The translations under genes were made by a program, and so were the position numbers. From Diabrotica undecimpunctata (taxonomy: Eukaryota > Arthropoda > Insecta > Coleoptera > Chrysomelidae), in assembly GCF_040954645.1 (NCBI RefSeq), contig NC_092803.1:65741427-65805426 (forward strand): a stretch of 64,000 nucleotides of DNA, read 5' to 3'. A model generated the notes under the pieces. That model was given only the letters and a program-made list of their open reading frames with translations. It did no database searches and was not told the DNA's origin. Shown here piece by piece: positions 1 through 12,700 of the stretch. Every line of letters begins with the position of its first letter. Position 1 is the first letter of the stretch.

Positions 1-1253
1 CTGGAAAATCCAATATAGTGGCAGATGCTTTATCAAGGTTAGAAAATACACCACAAAAAGGGCAGCGAACAATAAAAATTGGATTAAATCAATTAGTAGA
101 AAGTACTGGATTATATTCTAAAGAAGAAATTATAAGAGATCAGATCAATTTGAGTGAAAAACAAAAAGTCCTTAGGAAAGATGGGGTATATTATAAAATA
201 ATAAATGGCATAGAAGTATATGTAATAACTAGAACTTTAGCAAAGAAAATATTGAAAAATTTACATAACAATTATATGCATATTGGTTCAAGAAAGCTAT
301 GGATGCTATTTAGGGACAATTATTTTGCAAAGAATGACATAAGTATAGCAAAGGAAATTACTACCCAATGCCCAATATGTCAACTAAACAAAGAAAAGAA
401 TTTCAAAAACCAGAACACATATAAATCTAATGTTGTATATGAAAAACTAAATACAGTTTCCATGGATTTTATTTCAAATTTAGTTCTCAGTCCAACAGGA
501 AAAAAGCATATACTAGTGATAGTTGATTTATATACCAAATTTATTAAACTATATCCCTGCTCTAGAACAAATGTTAAAACATTAAAATTATATATTAATC
601 AATTTTTCGAAGAAATAGGACCGTTTAGAAATTGCATAATAGATAATGCTACATATTTTAACAACCAAAAATTTCGGACATTTTGTGAGAAAAAGGGAAT
701 CAACATTCATTTTACAAGTATCAGACATCCTCAGGCAAATCCTGCAGAAAGATATATTAAAGAAGTTATAAAATATTTAAGGATACTGTGCCAAAATCAA
801 CACGAAACTTGGCAGCAACATATACCACAAGTAGAGTATTTTTTAAATAATACACATAATTTGAATACAGAGGAAGTACCAGAATATTTAATGTTTGGCC
901 ATATAGGAAACAGAAAGTGGATTAGTGAATATAATCAGGATATGTTAGAACAAGTAATGCAGAAAGTGAATAACCGAATTAGTAGGAAAGCTGAAAAATA
1001 TATCAGAAGACAAAATCGAAATATAAAAAAACCAATCACATTTCAAAAAGGAGACCTAGTGTTAATTCGTTCACTTAGAAAAAGTAATGTTAAAGAAAAC
1101 CGTTGTAAGAAATTACAACCAATGTTTGAAGGTCCATATACAATTGAAAATCAGAATGGACTAAATAGTTATGTGTTAATAGATGCAGAGAACAGACTAA
1201 GAGGCATATTTCATATCAACGACATTTTTCAATATCATGAAGAGATTGAATAA
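1..1253 (+). CDS. Ty3/gypsy Pol C-terminus (RNase H tail and integrase), cut by the window edge
   Basis: This frame is open from the left edge, so the 5' part of the polyprotein lies outside the window. It begins in the RNase H tail motif ADALSRL and continues into an integrase. An HHCC-like zinc region follows (HNNYMHIG, then CPIC, residues about 80-120 counted from position 18). The DDE core has D150 (MDFIS), D209 (IDNATYF) and E244 (NPAERY), with 34 residues between the last two. A GPY-like C-terminal module (FEGPYTI) is present near residue 375. Integrase inserts the cDNA of the element into the host chromosome. The frame ends at TAA without an internal stop, so this copy is not badly decayed in the part visible. 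A 3' LTR follows at 1840. No env-like frame lies between the stop and the LTR. Confidence 0.85.
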   Translation, partial: GKSNIVADALSRLENTPQKGQRTIKIGLNQLVESTGLYSKEEIIRDQINLSEKQKVLRKDGVYYKIINGIEVYVITRTLAKKILKNLHNNYMHIGSRKLWMLFRDNYFAKNDISIAKEITTQCPICQLNKEKNFKNQNTYKSNVVYEKLNTVSMDFISNLVLSPTGKKHILVIVDLYTKFIKLYPCSRTNVKTLKLYINQFFEEIGPFRNCIIDNATYFNNQKFRTFCEKKGINIHFTSIRHPQANPAERYIKEVIKYLRILCQNQHETWQQHIPQVEYFLNNTHNLNTEEVPEYLMFGHIGNRKWISEYNQDMLEQVMQKVNNRISRKAEKYIRRQNRNIKKPITFQKGDLVLIRSLRKSNVKENRCKKLQPMFEGPYTIENQNGLNSYVLIDAENRLRGIFHINDIFQYHEEIE

Positions 1254-1839
1254 TGATTTCTATACCTTTAACACAAATATAATAACACTAATAACTTACT
1301 GATGTGTCCATTTTGTTCAATAGACTTGATTTGTTAAATGGTAGATGGTAGATTTCATTATTTTGAATCAATTTGACATCGTACTTGTTGAATTTTGTAT
1401 ATATGGAAATTAATTTGTACCCTAAAAATCATAATTTGGGGTTAGACACAAAATTCGATACTATAATTGCTATAAAAATGTCTTTCTAATATAATAAAGT
1501 GAAAAAACTTACCAATTTATATTGATGAAAGTTATTTTGAATGGAAATAATTCCTAGATTTTGTCTATAAATAAACAGAACACAATATCCATTATATTTT
1601 TAATTAAGGTTATATTTTATTCTCTCCATTTGACATGACAGTTTGACCATAGAATAGCCGAACTGTGCTCCGTTGTTCTCTGCTTTGACATAGACAGCGA
1701 ACAGGGATGTATTTAACACACTTTAAATAATAAAAAAAAATTGAATTATTAATTTATTAAATTTAATAAGGTATGAGAAAATTAATATTTAAAAAAATAA
1801 TAAGTAAATTATTTATTTTAAATATTATTTTTGGGGTAT
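1254..1839 (+). other. Non-coding 3' tail of the gypsy element
   Basis: AT-rich sequence between the Pol stop codon and the 3' LTR. I see no open frame in it. It ends in a purine-poor but G-rich tract (TTTTTGGGGTAT) directly before TGTGACGA, in the position expected for the polypurine tract that primes plus-strand synthesis. Confidence 0.5.
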
Positions 1840-3254
1840 TGTGACGATTAGGGTTTATAGAAAATAATTTATAAGTTATATACTACATAATATTAGATAT
1901 TTGGTTGTTTTAAATAAGTTATATACTAGAGAATTTAATAAAAATATATTTATGTGAGGGCATTTTTAATAAATTAGCATAATAATTGTAAAAAGTTGTA
2001 TTTTAATATTGTAAATATATATAAGTGAGCCATGTGCTTAGGCAACCAAAAATACTCTCGGAGATTGACAGATATTTATACTCTGAAGTGACGTTTAAGA
2101 ATATTTACAAATATAAAGTGGGTTATAATAATATATTGTTTGAAATGTGTATTTTATTAAATTAGAATGTTAAGTTACTAATTTAATTATATATTCTGAT
2201 CTGAAAAGCCTAAATGTAAACAAAATTATTAATAGAAAAGAATGGAATTCTCTGGATCTCCGGAGATGGCCATGTTTGCGAAATGGTTTGTTCCAGAAAA
2301 TTCAGACAAGTAGTTAATAGAACTGAATAGAACATGATATCTTACGAGATGGTTCTAGAAATCCAAAAAACATATAAATACCCGTGATTTGGATTCAAGA
2401 TGGCAGTTTTGGCAGTTTTTGGAAGTTTTTAGTCAGAAGTCAGGCCAGTTTATTATGAAAGTTATTAGACACATTTAGTGAAGTAAATTGTTCAGAATTT
2501 TCAAGAAGTCAGTCAGAAAAGTTTAGTAAGAAATATGAAAGATTATTTGGAGTCAGAGAATCAGGTACAAATAGTCAAATTGTTTAATATAGTGAGTTAA
2601 ATGAAGATTAAAAATTATGCATATAATTAATGCACATTTATAATTATACACAAATAATTATTGAAGATTATAAAAGTATATTGGAAGAAATTAAATTATA
2701 TTGTGGTTGGAGATTAGTATAAATCAACTTATAATAATTGGATATTGGTATATTGAAAAGAAGAATAAATATAAATGCTGTTTGCTGGTTTGGTTGGTGG
2801 TGTATAAATGATGGTGAAGAAAACTATTTGGAAAAAGTAATTTCAAAAAAAAAAAAAAACAAGGATAACTGAAGTACGAAGACATTCAGTGGTGATTAGA
2901 ATCTATATACTTAGTGGAAAACAGTTCATTTAGGCATTCAGTGAAAGAAAGGTACAAAATTTTGTTAATATAATTTAGTTAGTGTCATAACAATTTCAAT
3001 TTTGAAGATAGTTTGTTTAAATTTTAGATTGTCTATAGAATTTAATTAGTTTTATAAGAATATCAGTTTAAAGATAGTTTATTTTAAATTTACATTGACT
3101 AGGTTAGATATATATGTGTGTTTCATAATAGTTATAATAAAGATAATTTAAAAAAGTACTTACAAGCTAATTCTTTGAGAACCGCGATAAAAACCCTATA
3201 TATTATATTATTAAAAATACTCATTGCTCATCATTCAAACAAAAAACACATCAT

Positions 3255-3258
<4 letters not shown>
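1840..3258 (+). mobile_element. 3' LTR of the gypsy element
   Basis: The segment starts with TGTGACGATTAGGG after a G-rich tract and ends with CATAACA, giving the TG...CA ends of an LTR, about 1.42 kb long. It ends directly against an (AT)n tract, which fits the ATAT target preference of gypsy elements of the 17.6/297 type. It contains a TATA box and a downstream initiator-like region. The matching 5' LTR lies outside the window, so both boundaries are inferred and not confirmed by a second copy. Confidence 0.6.
2373..2380 (+). promoter_or_regulatory. TATA box of the gypsy LTR
   Basis: TATAAATA inside the LTR, about 60-75 bp upstream of a GTCAG-containing stretch that could be the transcription start. 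This is the usual place for the U3 promoter of an insect LTR element. Confidence 0.45.

Positions 3259-3322
<64 letters not shown>
3259..3322. repeat. (AT)n microsatellite, left border of the 16-kb block
   Basis: About 32 uninterrupted AT units. The gypsy LTR ends on its left side and the inverted end of the recombinase-bearing block starts on its right side. Confidence 0.95.
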
Positions 3323-3324
<2 letters not shown>

Positions 3325-3706
3325 GACTATCCATATGGCACCCATACATTTCCAAATTTTCATATGATATGACACCCACCTACTTTTGGTACCCGTATAT
3401 CGGGTGCCGAAAGTTTTTTGTGTTGAAAAGCTAGAAAATCATAATATTTAGGCAACAAACACAGTTTTAGGGGGGTGCCAAATTAATAGTAAAATAAAAA
3501 TTTGGGTGTATTTGTAGTTACATTTTTTTCCGCAAATGTCTCTAGTATCGCCGCGTATATTTCAAAGTATACATTCTACGACATTTGATCGTACATTCGG
3601 CACCCCGTAATTTGTCAACCCTGCAATTCGAAAAAGTCTTATTACAGAAGTTGTGCTGTTGTGAATAGTTACTTTTATTGATACTCGTGTTGATAAATAA
3701 ATTGTG

Positions 3707-3746
3707 ATGAATTCTTCGCGCGCCCAGAAAATGTTGGAATTAGCGG
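3707..3746 (+). CDS. Exon 1 of the tyrosine recombinase gene
   Basis: Thirteen codons plus one base (MNSSRAQKMLELA), followed by a strong donor GGGTAAGT. The start ATG at 3707 is the only one that keeps the frame into exon 2. The G left over joins CA of exon 2 to make an alanine codon. Intron 1 is about 8.8 kb and full of repeats. Confidence 0.7.
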
Positions 3747-6700
3747 GTAAGTACAAAGAATATATTTTTTGTAATATGCATATTTTCAATAATTTTCCTT
3801 TTCTTAAATTAAAAATACAATCGAACTATTTTGAACTTAATTTTTTTTTATTTTATATTTTCAAGAAATTGCTGCGTTTATATTATATGCTAGGTAAATA
3901 TTTGTTCTATATCTCATTTTTATAAATCAAATATTAATATAAAGTTAAATTTAAAAAATATACTTAAGTCCCGTACACCCAGAATTCATGTTCTGGTTTA
4001 TGCTTTTGGATCTAAATATTTACAAGCGCTTATTCATACTACTGTACAATAAAAAACCATTATACTCATTATTACTTTAATTGCGGCAAAAAATATTATA
4101 TTTGTATATACAAATGAATTTATACCATTTTCGTGTCTAAAGCCCAAATTTACAATAAAACTGCAATAATAAAATACCTAGAATTAACATTGATGTTATT
4201 TTAATAATAAACCTATGAATTCTTAAGAGTTCCGGTTTACCTTCAAATAAAAAACAGCGATTTTTTCAACAATTGACAAAAAAAAACAATCTTATATATG
4301 CAATAGTTATTTTAAATAACAGTAATAGATTATGAGGTAAAGAATTTACCGTTTTATTAAAACAGTAACGGTATAGGGTAAGAAGAAAGCGAAAGCGCTA
4401 TTTTCACGAATATCGTTCATGTTAATTTCAAAAGACTATCAAACGCTCTTTTGTAATCGATTAGAATAATTTTTATAAGTTAAATTATTTCTATGAAATT
4501 TATTTATTTTAAACTAATTACTATAAATCATATAATGATATTTATGATGTACCGTTCAAATTAATATTAATAAAACTAAAGAAATGTTGACTTTGTTTAG
4601 TTAATTCGACAAAATGAATTTTACATAAATTCGATTAATTCAGCTGTAATCACTTATTGAAAGAATATTTTAGATACATCAAGGAACGAATAGAAAGCAC
4701 TTGGTTACGTTCAATTAGCTTATTAAAAACCTTTATTTCGACTTATTAGGGCCTCTTAGTGGGGTGATACACGATGAGAATTTTTGCGATCTTTTTGGGA
4801 TTTCCTAGTAGGTATAAAGCGCGCTATCTTTTTCTAACGCCAGTGTAAGATGGCTTAAAAAAAGATAGCGGAGCATTGGGAATTTTTCTATTCTGACAAA
4901 ATTGTCAACGTGTGTCCCGGGACTTAATAGCATTCTTGTAATTTATATAGTTTTTGTTTCAGTTTGTCTAATAAGCTTGCTATAAAATAATTAAAGAATA
5001 ATAAGGAAGTTAGGTCAACATTCATAAAATTAAAACAATTAAAAAATCACTGCAGCTTATTACAGCAACTATACTTTAAAAAAGATATTGATCAACAACA
5101 AATTAGGAAATAAAGATAAAATATTAAAAGCGGAATCTATAAAATAATCTGCAATTCTTCTGACTCTTTATATATGTATATATCGCGAAAACCGTACGTA
5201 ACTTTGAATTTAGATTTAAGGAGCATTTAAATTCTTTGCGGTTACATAAAACAAATTATAACGTAGCGAAACATATGTTCAAAAACAAACACACCATTTT
5301 CCATAGACAATTTAAAAGTGATACATATGGTCAATAACGGCTTAAAACTAGATCTTTTAAAAACCTTTGAAAGCCATAAAGCAATTAGACAAGGGAAACC
5401 CCTTATGAATGAATTGTATTGCCTTATTTTCGTCGCCACTTTAAAGTTGTCTACCTGCCCTTTGATGTAAATAAAAAATACCCCTCCCCGCACTATTTGT
5501 TCTTCTCTTTTGTTGTGGCTGTATATTATTTTGGAATAATATTAACTTGTTTAGCTAAGCTCCTTATTATACATCTGAAGTTAACTTAAGAAGCCGAAAT
5601 ATATATTAAGTTATTTAATAAACTATTTGAAAGTAACTAAGTGGCCATATATTAAAAAAGCAGCTATAGAAATAATAGAAACCTATATATTATTTGATCA
5701 GACTTTAAACAATTACACAACGTATCGAAATAATTTTTGCTAAATAAAGGAAAATGACATGTAGTAACGATAGAAGAAAATTTATTATTTTTGACATGTA
5801 AAAGATAATTTAAAAAATAATACTATGTGAAATAACGAACATTTCCATTAGTGAAAATTCAAAAATATTATATCTAACACATAGACTTATTTATATATAA
5901 CAAGTTTATAAATATTATTATGATATGCTTTTTCACAATAAAAAAAATAGTTGGTCCAATTACTTGGGATAGACATTTTTGAAACACAATACACAATTTC
6001 TGGATAGATTCCTTTCTTTAATTAGAGTTTAATATAAATAGTACGTAAAAATCTTCATTGACGGATATTTTACAGGCTACGAATTTGAGTCATTCAAAAA
6101 TTTTACCTACTTACTGTAATAAATATTAAGATTACATATTTCTACCCTTAAAAGGTTTTTATTTGACCAGCGCTTTGTGTACTGAATCTTAGGAACAGGG
6201 TTTTCCCGAAAATTACCTAAGCAATAATGCAACTCAAGCTATGTAACGCACGCACGATAGGCCATTTATTAGTGACTAGGAAGGCTATATCAAAGCTCCG
6301 AAATAAAACGAAACTATAAATAGTACATGTGATTAGACTATTAAGTTTCCGCGTTACAAATTTATCATTTAGTATTTAATTTAAATTAAATTTCTTAACG
6401 TAAGAATTTTATTTCAAATATTTCACTTATGGTGACTTAAAAGGAGTTACTAACTTTGCTTATTTTTATTATGGCATCATAAACTAATTATGAATTATAT
6501 TTATAAGTACATAACTGATTTATCGAGCTACAAGACAGTCATTTTAGTATAATTTATAAAGTATAAATTAATCGTAGCTATTTCTTAATATAAGTTCAGA
6601 ATTTATTCTAGTAGGGTTTTTAATAAAACAAAACTCGCCAAAATAGAACCGATTGTATTATTCAGTTTTTTGTTGCCTTGTTTATCACCATGTATTAATT

Positions 6701-9700
6701 TTTGTTTAGGTGTACAATTCACTTCTAATTGTCCAAAAAAAGAACATAAGGTTTGTTGATGTTTTACCTTTACGAGATCTATAATATGTAATATATTTTT
6801 GGTAAATTTTAGGGCTTTACACCAACAATAAATTCACGAAGAAATTCATGAATTTATTCATCAATTTCTGTGTCAATAAATTCGTGAATTTCTTGGATGT
6901 AAAAGTTTCTTTGACTTCAAATAAATTTTTACATCAAGTGTCATTATTTCAGTAGTACCAATGGTTTTATTATTGGATGTTATTTATTGTTGTTTGTTTG
7001 AATAAAGATATTTTGGATTTGGAAATATAATCAGAAAACAATATCGTTTTAAAAAGAAAATAGTGATTAAGATTGTACAAAAAATTATGCTGAATTTGGT
7101 AAAGAGTAAGAGCTTGAACAAGAGGTAAAAATTAGTGGAAATTACATGTAATTAGTGAAAACTGTTGATTTTGGACACAGAAGATAATTTCAAATAACTT
7201 TAATAAGGACAACAGAGCTAAAGAAACAGAAAAAGCGGTAATTTTATTTTTTTGTATGATAGAACAAGAAAATCTAGCATTCATTACATACTAAAAATTA
7301 ACTGCTGTTAGCAGAAATGTTAATCAATTCATTGTGACTTTTAGAATGATGAAAGCCTTTATTTAAATACAATACCTGCCTGCACCAAGTCGAAGTAAAG
7401 AAGAAAGAAAGGTACAATACTTTTTATAATCTTTTAACCACTATTCATAATATATTCTCAAGAGATACCTAATAAAAGGGTATGTTTATTGTTAGAATAT
7501 TGAGATGTGTACAATTCTAATCAAAAAAAGAAGTTGTAAAGAAATGAATACTTAAAAACAAATAAAAAATGGAAATAACCAGTAATACTTTACCACTAGT
7601 TTGTGAGCTGATTATTTACAATTTTAATAATTTGTCTAACATATTACAATTTGCTTTATTGAATAGTAGGGTAGGGTAGGACTAAACTAAATATATAAAA
7701 ATACAATCATTTTTAAATATAATATAATTTAAATGGTAAATGAAGAATCATAATAACAGGAATAAAAGCTAGTTTTAATATTTGTTATACACAAACAACT
7801 ATTTTTTTCTAAATAAAAAATCGTATTTATAGATTTTATTCGTAGGATATGGAATCCTGCATTTTTAAAGAAAGATAGTCAACTTTGGAAGGAAACTATA
7901 AATAATAAAGTATAAGAGTAAGAAGAATTAATAGGAAAGAATAAAATTAGTAGCAGGCCAAAGTCTTCATGTAGAAAAAGCGGAGAAGAGAACACAACAG
8001 AAACATGTCAGAGAAATGGAACTGGCAGAAGACATGAATTAAAAAGAAATAGATTTATTAGGTTTAAAAATTAGATTATTCAAAGAAAAATTTAATAAAA
8101 AATTTATAAAGAAATTATATGTATATTAATGATCCTTCTGAGGTTTTCCCATAACAAAAATATTTTATAGGGCTCTCAAACATCTTCAACTTAAGTTCAA
8201 TAATGTCTTTATTTAGCAATTCATCTTCAAAATTGTCTCCACTTTGATTTTTCAATTGAATCATTTCAATTGTACAGCCACTTCCATTGACTAAAATGGG
8301 AAACTTTCTTCTTCCATACACATTTTGTTACATATCTGGAATTCATTATACAAAATTTCAGGATGTCTTAGTGAATTGTTTCAGTGGACTTCTGAATGTG
8401 AATTTAAAACGTTATCAATAATATAGAATAATCCATATCTGGTTCTAAAAATAGATCAATGGACTCGATGCAAAGTTAATTTAACAATCCTATCAATAAT
8501 ACAGAATTATCCATACCGGTTCCATCCCATACTGGGTTCAAAAAGAAAATATATCCAGCGAGTATCAGAATTTAAAATCAATCTTTGATGTATTTAGAGC
8601 ATTTATTGTAAATTTTTAGAATTCCATGATACATCCTTGATATTATTTGGATAATTAATGATTTATAACTCTTTTTTTGCAAGTTGCTGTTTTTGAGAAT
8701 CATGAGTCGAATATGAAAACCTAGCTACTATCTCCATACTTTTCATTTTGCAATCTTATAATACTTGGCATCTCAAAGAAAACCATCCTTTCCTGTTTCA
8801 GAAATCAATAGCACCCATATTTCTTGGAAAACATTGTTTAATCAATTTTTAAACTTTCAAGATGATAAAAACATTTACCTAATGACTAGACCAAGTAAAA
8901 GATAGGAGTGAAGAAAAAGGTAGAATTATATAATCTTTTATTAACAAATATTTAGGTACTATATACAAGGTGGTTCAGAATTATGTACATTAATTTCTAG
9001 AGCTCATAGTACATCCAAAAATAAGGGTACTTCTTTATGTACACTTTTTTATAAAACTGAATAATAAGGGAGATACAACCCTTTAAAGGGGTGAATTGAA
9101 ATTCTTATTTTTTCAAATATCTTCCAAACGGTTTTGAATACGGAGTTCATATTTTGGGAGTGATTATAAGACATTAATTAATTTCATGTCACCACCTACC
9201 ACATCCGATATTAATACAGGGTAGTTTTGGAGGGTAAGTGGGGGTTATTGCGTCACGTTTTTTAATTTTTACATATTTTAAAAATTGTTTCCTTAGACTT
9301 TTCTACGCAAAAAAGGTGATCTTGTAATATTTCGATAGATATCACCGTTTTCGATTTATTTAAACTCGAAGGTAGGTATACATGTATTTTATTGTAATTG
9401 TTACATTTCTTAATATTCATCAAGTATGCTTTGGAATTGACACTTGTGTTAGCAATAATATTACAAATTAATGGAAAACTTAATTAATACTTAACCTTTA
9501 ATTAATGGCGAAAATAATATTTCACAACAACTGTTCAAAATGTCCTCCATTTTGTTGAATACATAATCTTATTCTTTTATTTAGCGAATGCATTAAACCA
9601 TTTAATATTACTGGATCGTTTTGTAAATCGGTAAATACTTGTTCAATTTTGTGTCTTAACTCATTTACTGTATTAATTGGAGTGTTATACACTTTTGATT

Positions 9701-12700
9701 TCAAATAACTCCATACTGTAAAGTCCATTGGATTAAGATCACAACTACGAGCAGGCCAATGAATCGGTGCATCCGCACCCCGGCCTATCCACCTATCAGG
9801 GAAATGTTCATGTAACCACCTTCTACAAATTCTTGTGTAATGTGGTGTATCACCATCATGCATGAAAAACATGTTTCTTCGTATTTGTAATGGAATATCT
9901 TCCAAAATATCATGTATATAATATAATATATTCTCAAAGCATTAAATAAATAATATTTGAAAAAAAGATGTAAGAAAGGGAAAAGTAAACAATTTTTTAA
10001 TAAAACTAGAGTTTTCTGTCTCGAAATTGTATATTTTTCCTAAAAAAAATACATAATATTATTTTCTGTCTTTTATTATAGAATATTAAACTTACCTCTT
10101 TTCCATAACTATTACTTGACACGACAAGTACAATGCAAAGTTCAATTTGGTTCAATAATCAAAAGCAAAATAATTATTATCCCTACTTCGCGCCAAATCT
10201 ACACAGGTTGGTGACACTGAATTCACGTCCAATAAATGTGAAAAATAGAACATGTTCTATTTCGTCAATTTCTTCACGAATTTATTCATGAAGTTATTCA
10301 CGCCAAAATTGGATGTCAAATTGTGCTTTACACACGTCAAATTTGACCTTGAAGCGACTTCATGAATTTCTTCATGAATTTATTGTTGGTGTAAAGCCCG
10401 TTTAACGCCAGTGTAAGATGGCTTAAAAAAAGATAGCGGAGCATTGGGAATTTTTCTATTCTGACAAAATTGTCAACGTGTGTCCCGGGACTTAATAGCA
10501 TTCTTGTAATTTATATAGTTTTTGTTTCAGTTTGTCTAATAAGCTTGCTATAAAATAATTAAAGAATAATAAGGAAGTTAGGTCAACATTCATAAAATTA
10601 AAACAATTAAAAAATCACTGCAGCTTATTACAGCAACTATACTTTAAAAAAGATATTGATCAACAACAAATTAGGAAATAAAGATAAAATATTAAAAGCG
10701 GAATCTATAAAATAATCTGCAATTCTTCTGACTCTTTATATATGTATATATCGCGAAAACCGTACGTAACTTTGAATTTAGATTTAAGGAGCATTTAAAT
10801 TCTTTGCGGTTACATAAAACAAATTATAACGTAGCGAAACATATGTTCAAAAACAAACACACCATTTTCCATAGACAATTTAAAAGTGATACATATGGTC
10901 AATAACGGCTTAAAACTAGATCTTTTAAAAACCTTTGAAAGCCATAAAGCAATTAGACAAGGGAAACCCCTTATGAATGAATTGTATTGCCTTATTTTCG
11001 TCGCCACTTTAAAGTTGTCTACCTGCCCTTTGATGTAAATAAAAAATACCCCTCCCCGCACTATTTGTTCTTCTCTTTTGTTGTGGCTGTATATTATTTT
11101 GGAATAATATTAACTTGTTTAGCTAAGCTCCTTATTATACATCTGAAGTTAACTTAAGAAGCCGAAATATATATTAAGTTATTTAATAAACTATTTGAAA
11201 GTAACTAAGTGGCCATATATTAAAAAAGCAGCTATAGAAATAATAGAAACCTATATATTATTTGATCAGACTTTAAACAATTACACAACGTATCGAAATA
11301 ATTTTTGCTAAATAAAGGAAAATGACATGTAGTAACGATAGAAGAAAATTTATTATTTTTGACATGTAAAAGATAATTTAAAAAATAATACTATGTGAAA
11401 TAACGAACATTTCCATTAGTGAAAATTCAAAAATATTATATCTAACACATAGACTTATTTATATATAACAAGTTTATAAATATTATTATGATATGCTTTT
11501 TCACAATAAAAAAAATAGTTGGTCCAATTACTTGGGATAGACATTTTTGAAACACAATACACAATTTCTGGATAGATTCCTTTCTTTAATTAGAGTTTAA
11601 TATAAATAGTACGTAAAAATCTTCATTGACGGATATTTTACAGGCTACGAATTTGAGTCATTCAAAAATTTTACCTACTTACTGTAATAAATATTAAGAT
11701 TACATATTTCTACCCTTAAAAGGTTTTTATTTGACCAGCGCTTTGTGTACTGAATCTTAGGAACAGGGTTTTCCCGAAAATTACCTAAGCAATAATGCAA
11801 CTCAAGCTATGTAACGCACGCACGATAGGCCATTTATTAGTGACTAGGAAGGCTATATCAAAGCTCCGAAATAAAACGAAACTATAAATAGTACATGTGA
11901 TTAGACTATTAAGTTTCCGCGTTACAAATTTATCATTTAGTATTTAATTTAAATTAAATTTCTTAACGTAAGAATTTTATTTCAAATATTTCACTTATGG
12001 TGACTTAAAAGGAGTTACTAACTTTGCTTATTTTTATTATGGCATCATAAACTAATTATGAATTATATTTATAAGTACATAACTGATTTATCGAGCTACA
12101 AGACAGTCATTTTAGTATAATTTATAAAGTATAAATTAATCGTAGCTATTTCTTAATATAAGTTCAGAATTTATTCTAGTAGGGTTTTTAATAAAACAAA
12201 ACTCGCCAAAATAGAACCGATTGTATTATTCAGTTTTTTGTTGCCTTGTTTATCACCATGTATTAATTTTTGTTTAGGTGTACAATTCACTTCTAATTGT
12301 CCAAAAAAAGAACATAAGGTTTGTTGATGTTTTACCTTTACGAGATCTATAATATGTAATATATTTTTGGTAAATTTTAGAAAGCTGATGCTCACCATTC
12401 TATATGTTTGACGAATGATCATCAATCTTCCTCAAACACATTTGTTGACCTCGAAGTATATACTTATATATCTTAAGGCAGTCTAATATTCTTTAATAAA
12501 AATTTGTCGCTTTGTAGGTAGCAAAAGACAGCAATTGCGCGTCTGTTCCTAAAATTTTAAATCCTGAGATAAATAATGTTGAAGGAAAAATATCATTCCC
12601 CATAAGTTGTAAGCCTGTTAAACTTGTAGCCGATTATAGTTCTGATGAATCGGTAAATTAATGCAATGTTTTTATCAGAACGACTTGTAAATTATTTTTG

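Larger units (their letters stand above)
6812..10399. mobile_element. 3.6-kb TIR DNA transposon in intron 1
   Basis: The ends are inverted repeats: GGGCTTTACACCAACAATAA on the left, with the exact complement on the right. The match continues for about 40 bp with one early mismatch through AATTCATGAA-rich sequence. The GGGC start hints at PIF/Harbinger, but no Harbinger transposase or clear target duplication is visible. The interior is AT-rich and contains a truncated IS630/mariner-like element (8963-9935). The element sits exactly between the two copies of the 1,978-bp duplication. Confidence 0.8.

Noticed and set aside
3118..3372. 84-codon plus-strand frame
   Set aside because: Most of it is the (AT)n microsatellite read as alternating Ile and Tyr; not a gene.
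5242..5493. 83-codon minus frame that recurs identically at 10810-11061
   Set aside because: Its repetition is explained by the 1,978-bp DNA duplication; it has no known motif and no sign of coding selection.
6812..10399. Assigning the 3.6-kb element to PIF/Harbinger
   Set aside because: Only the GGGC start supports it; no Harbinger transposase, Myb-like gene or TWA duplication was found, so the superfamily is left open.
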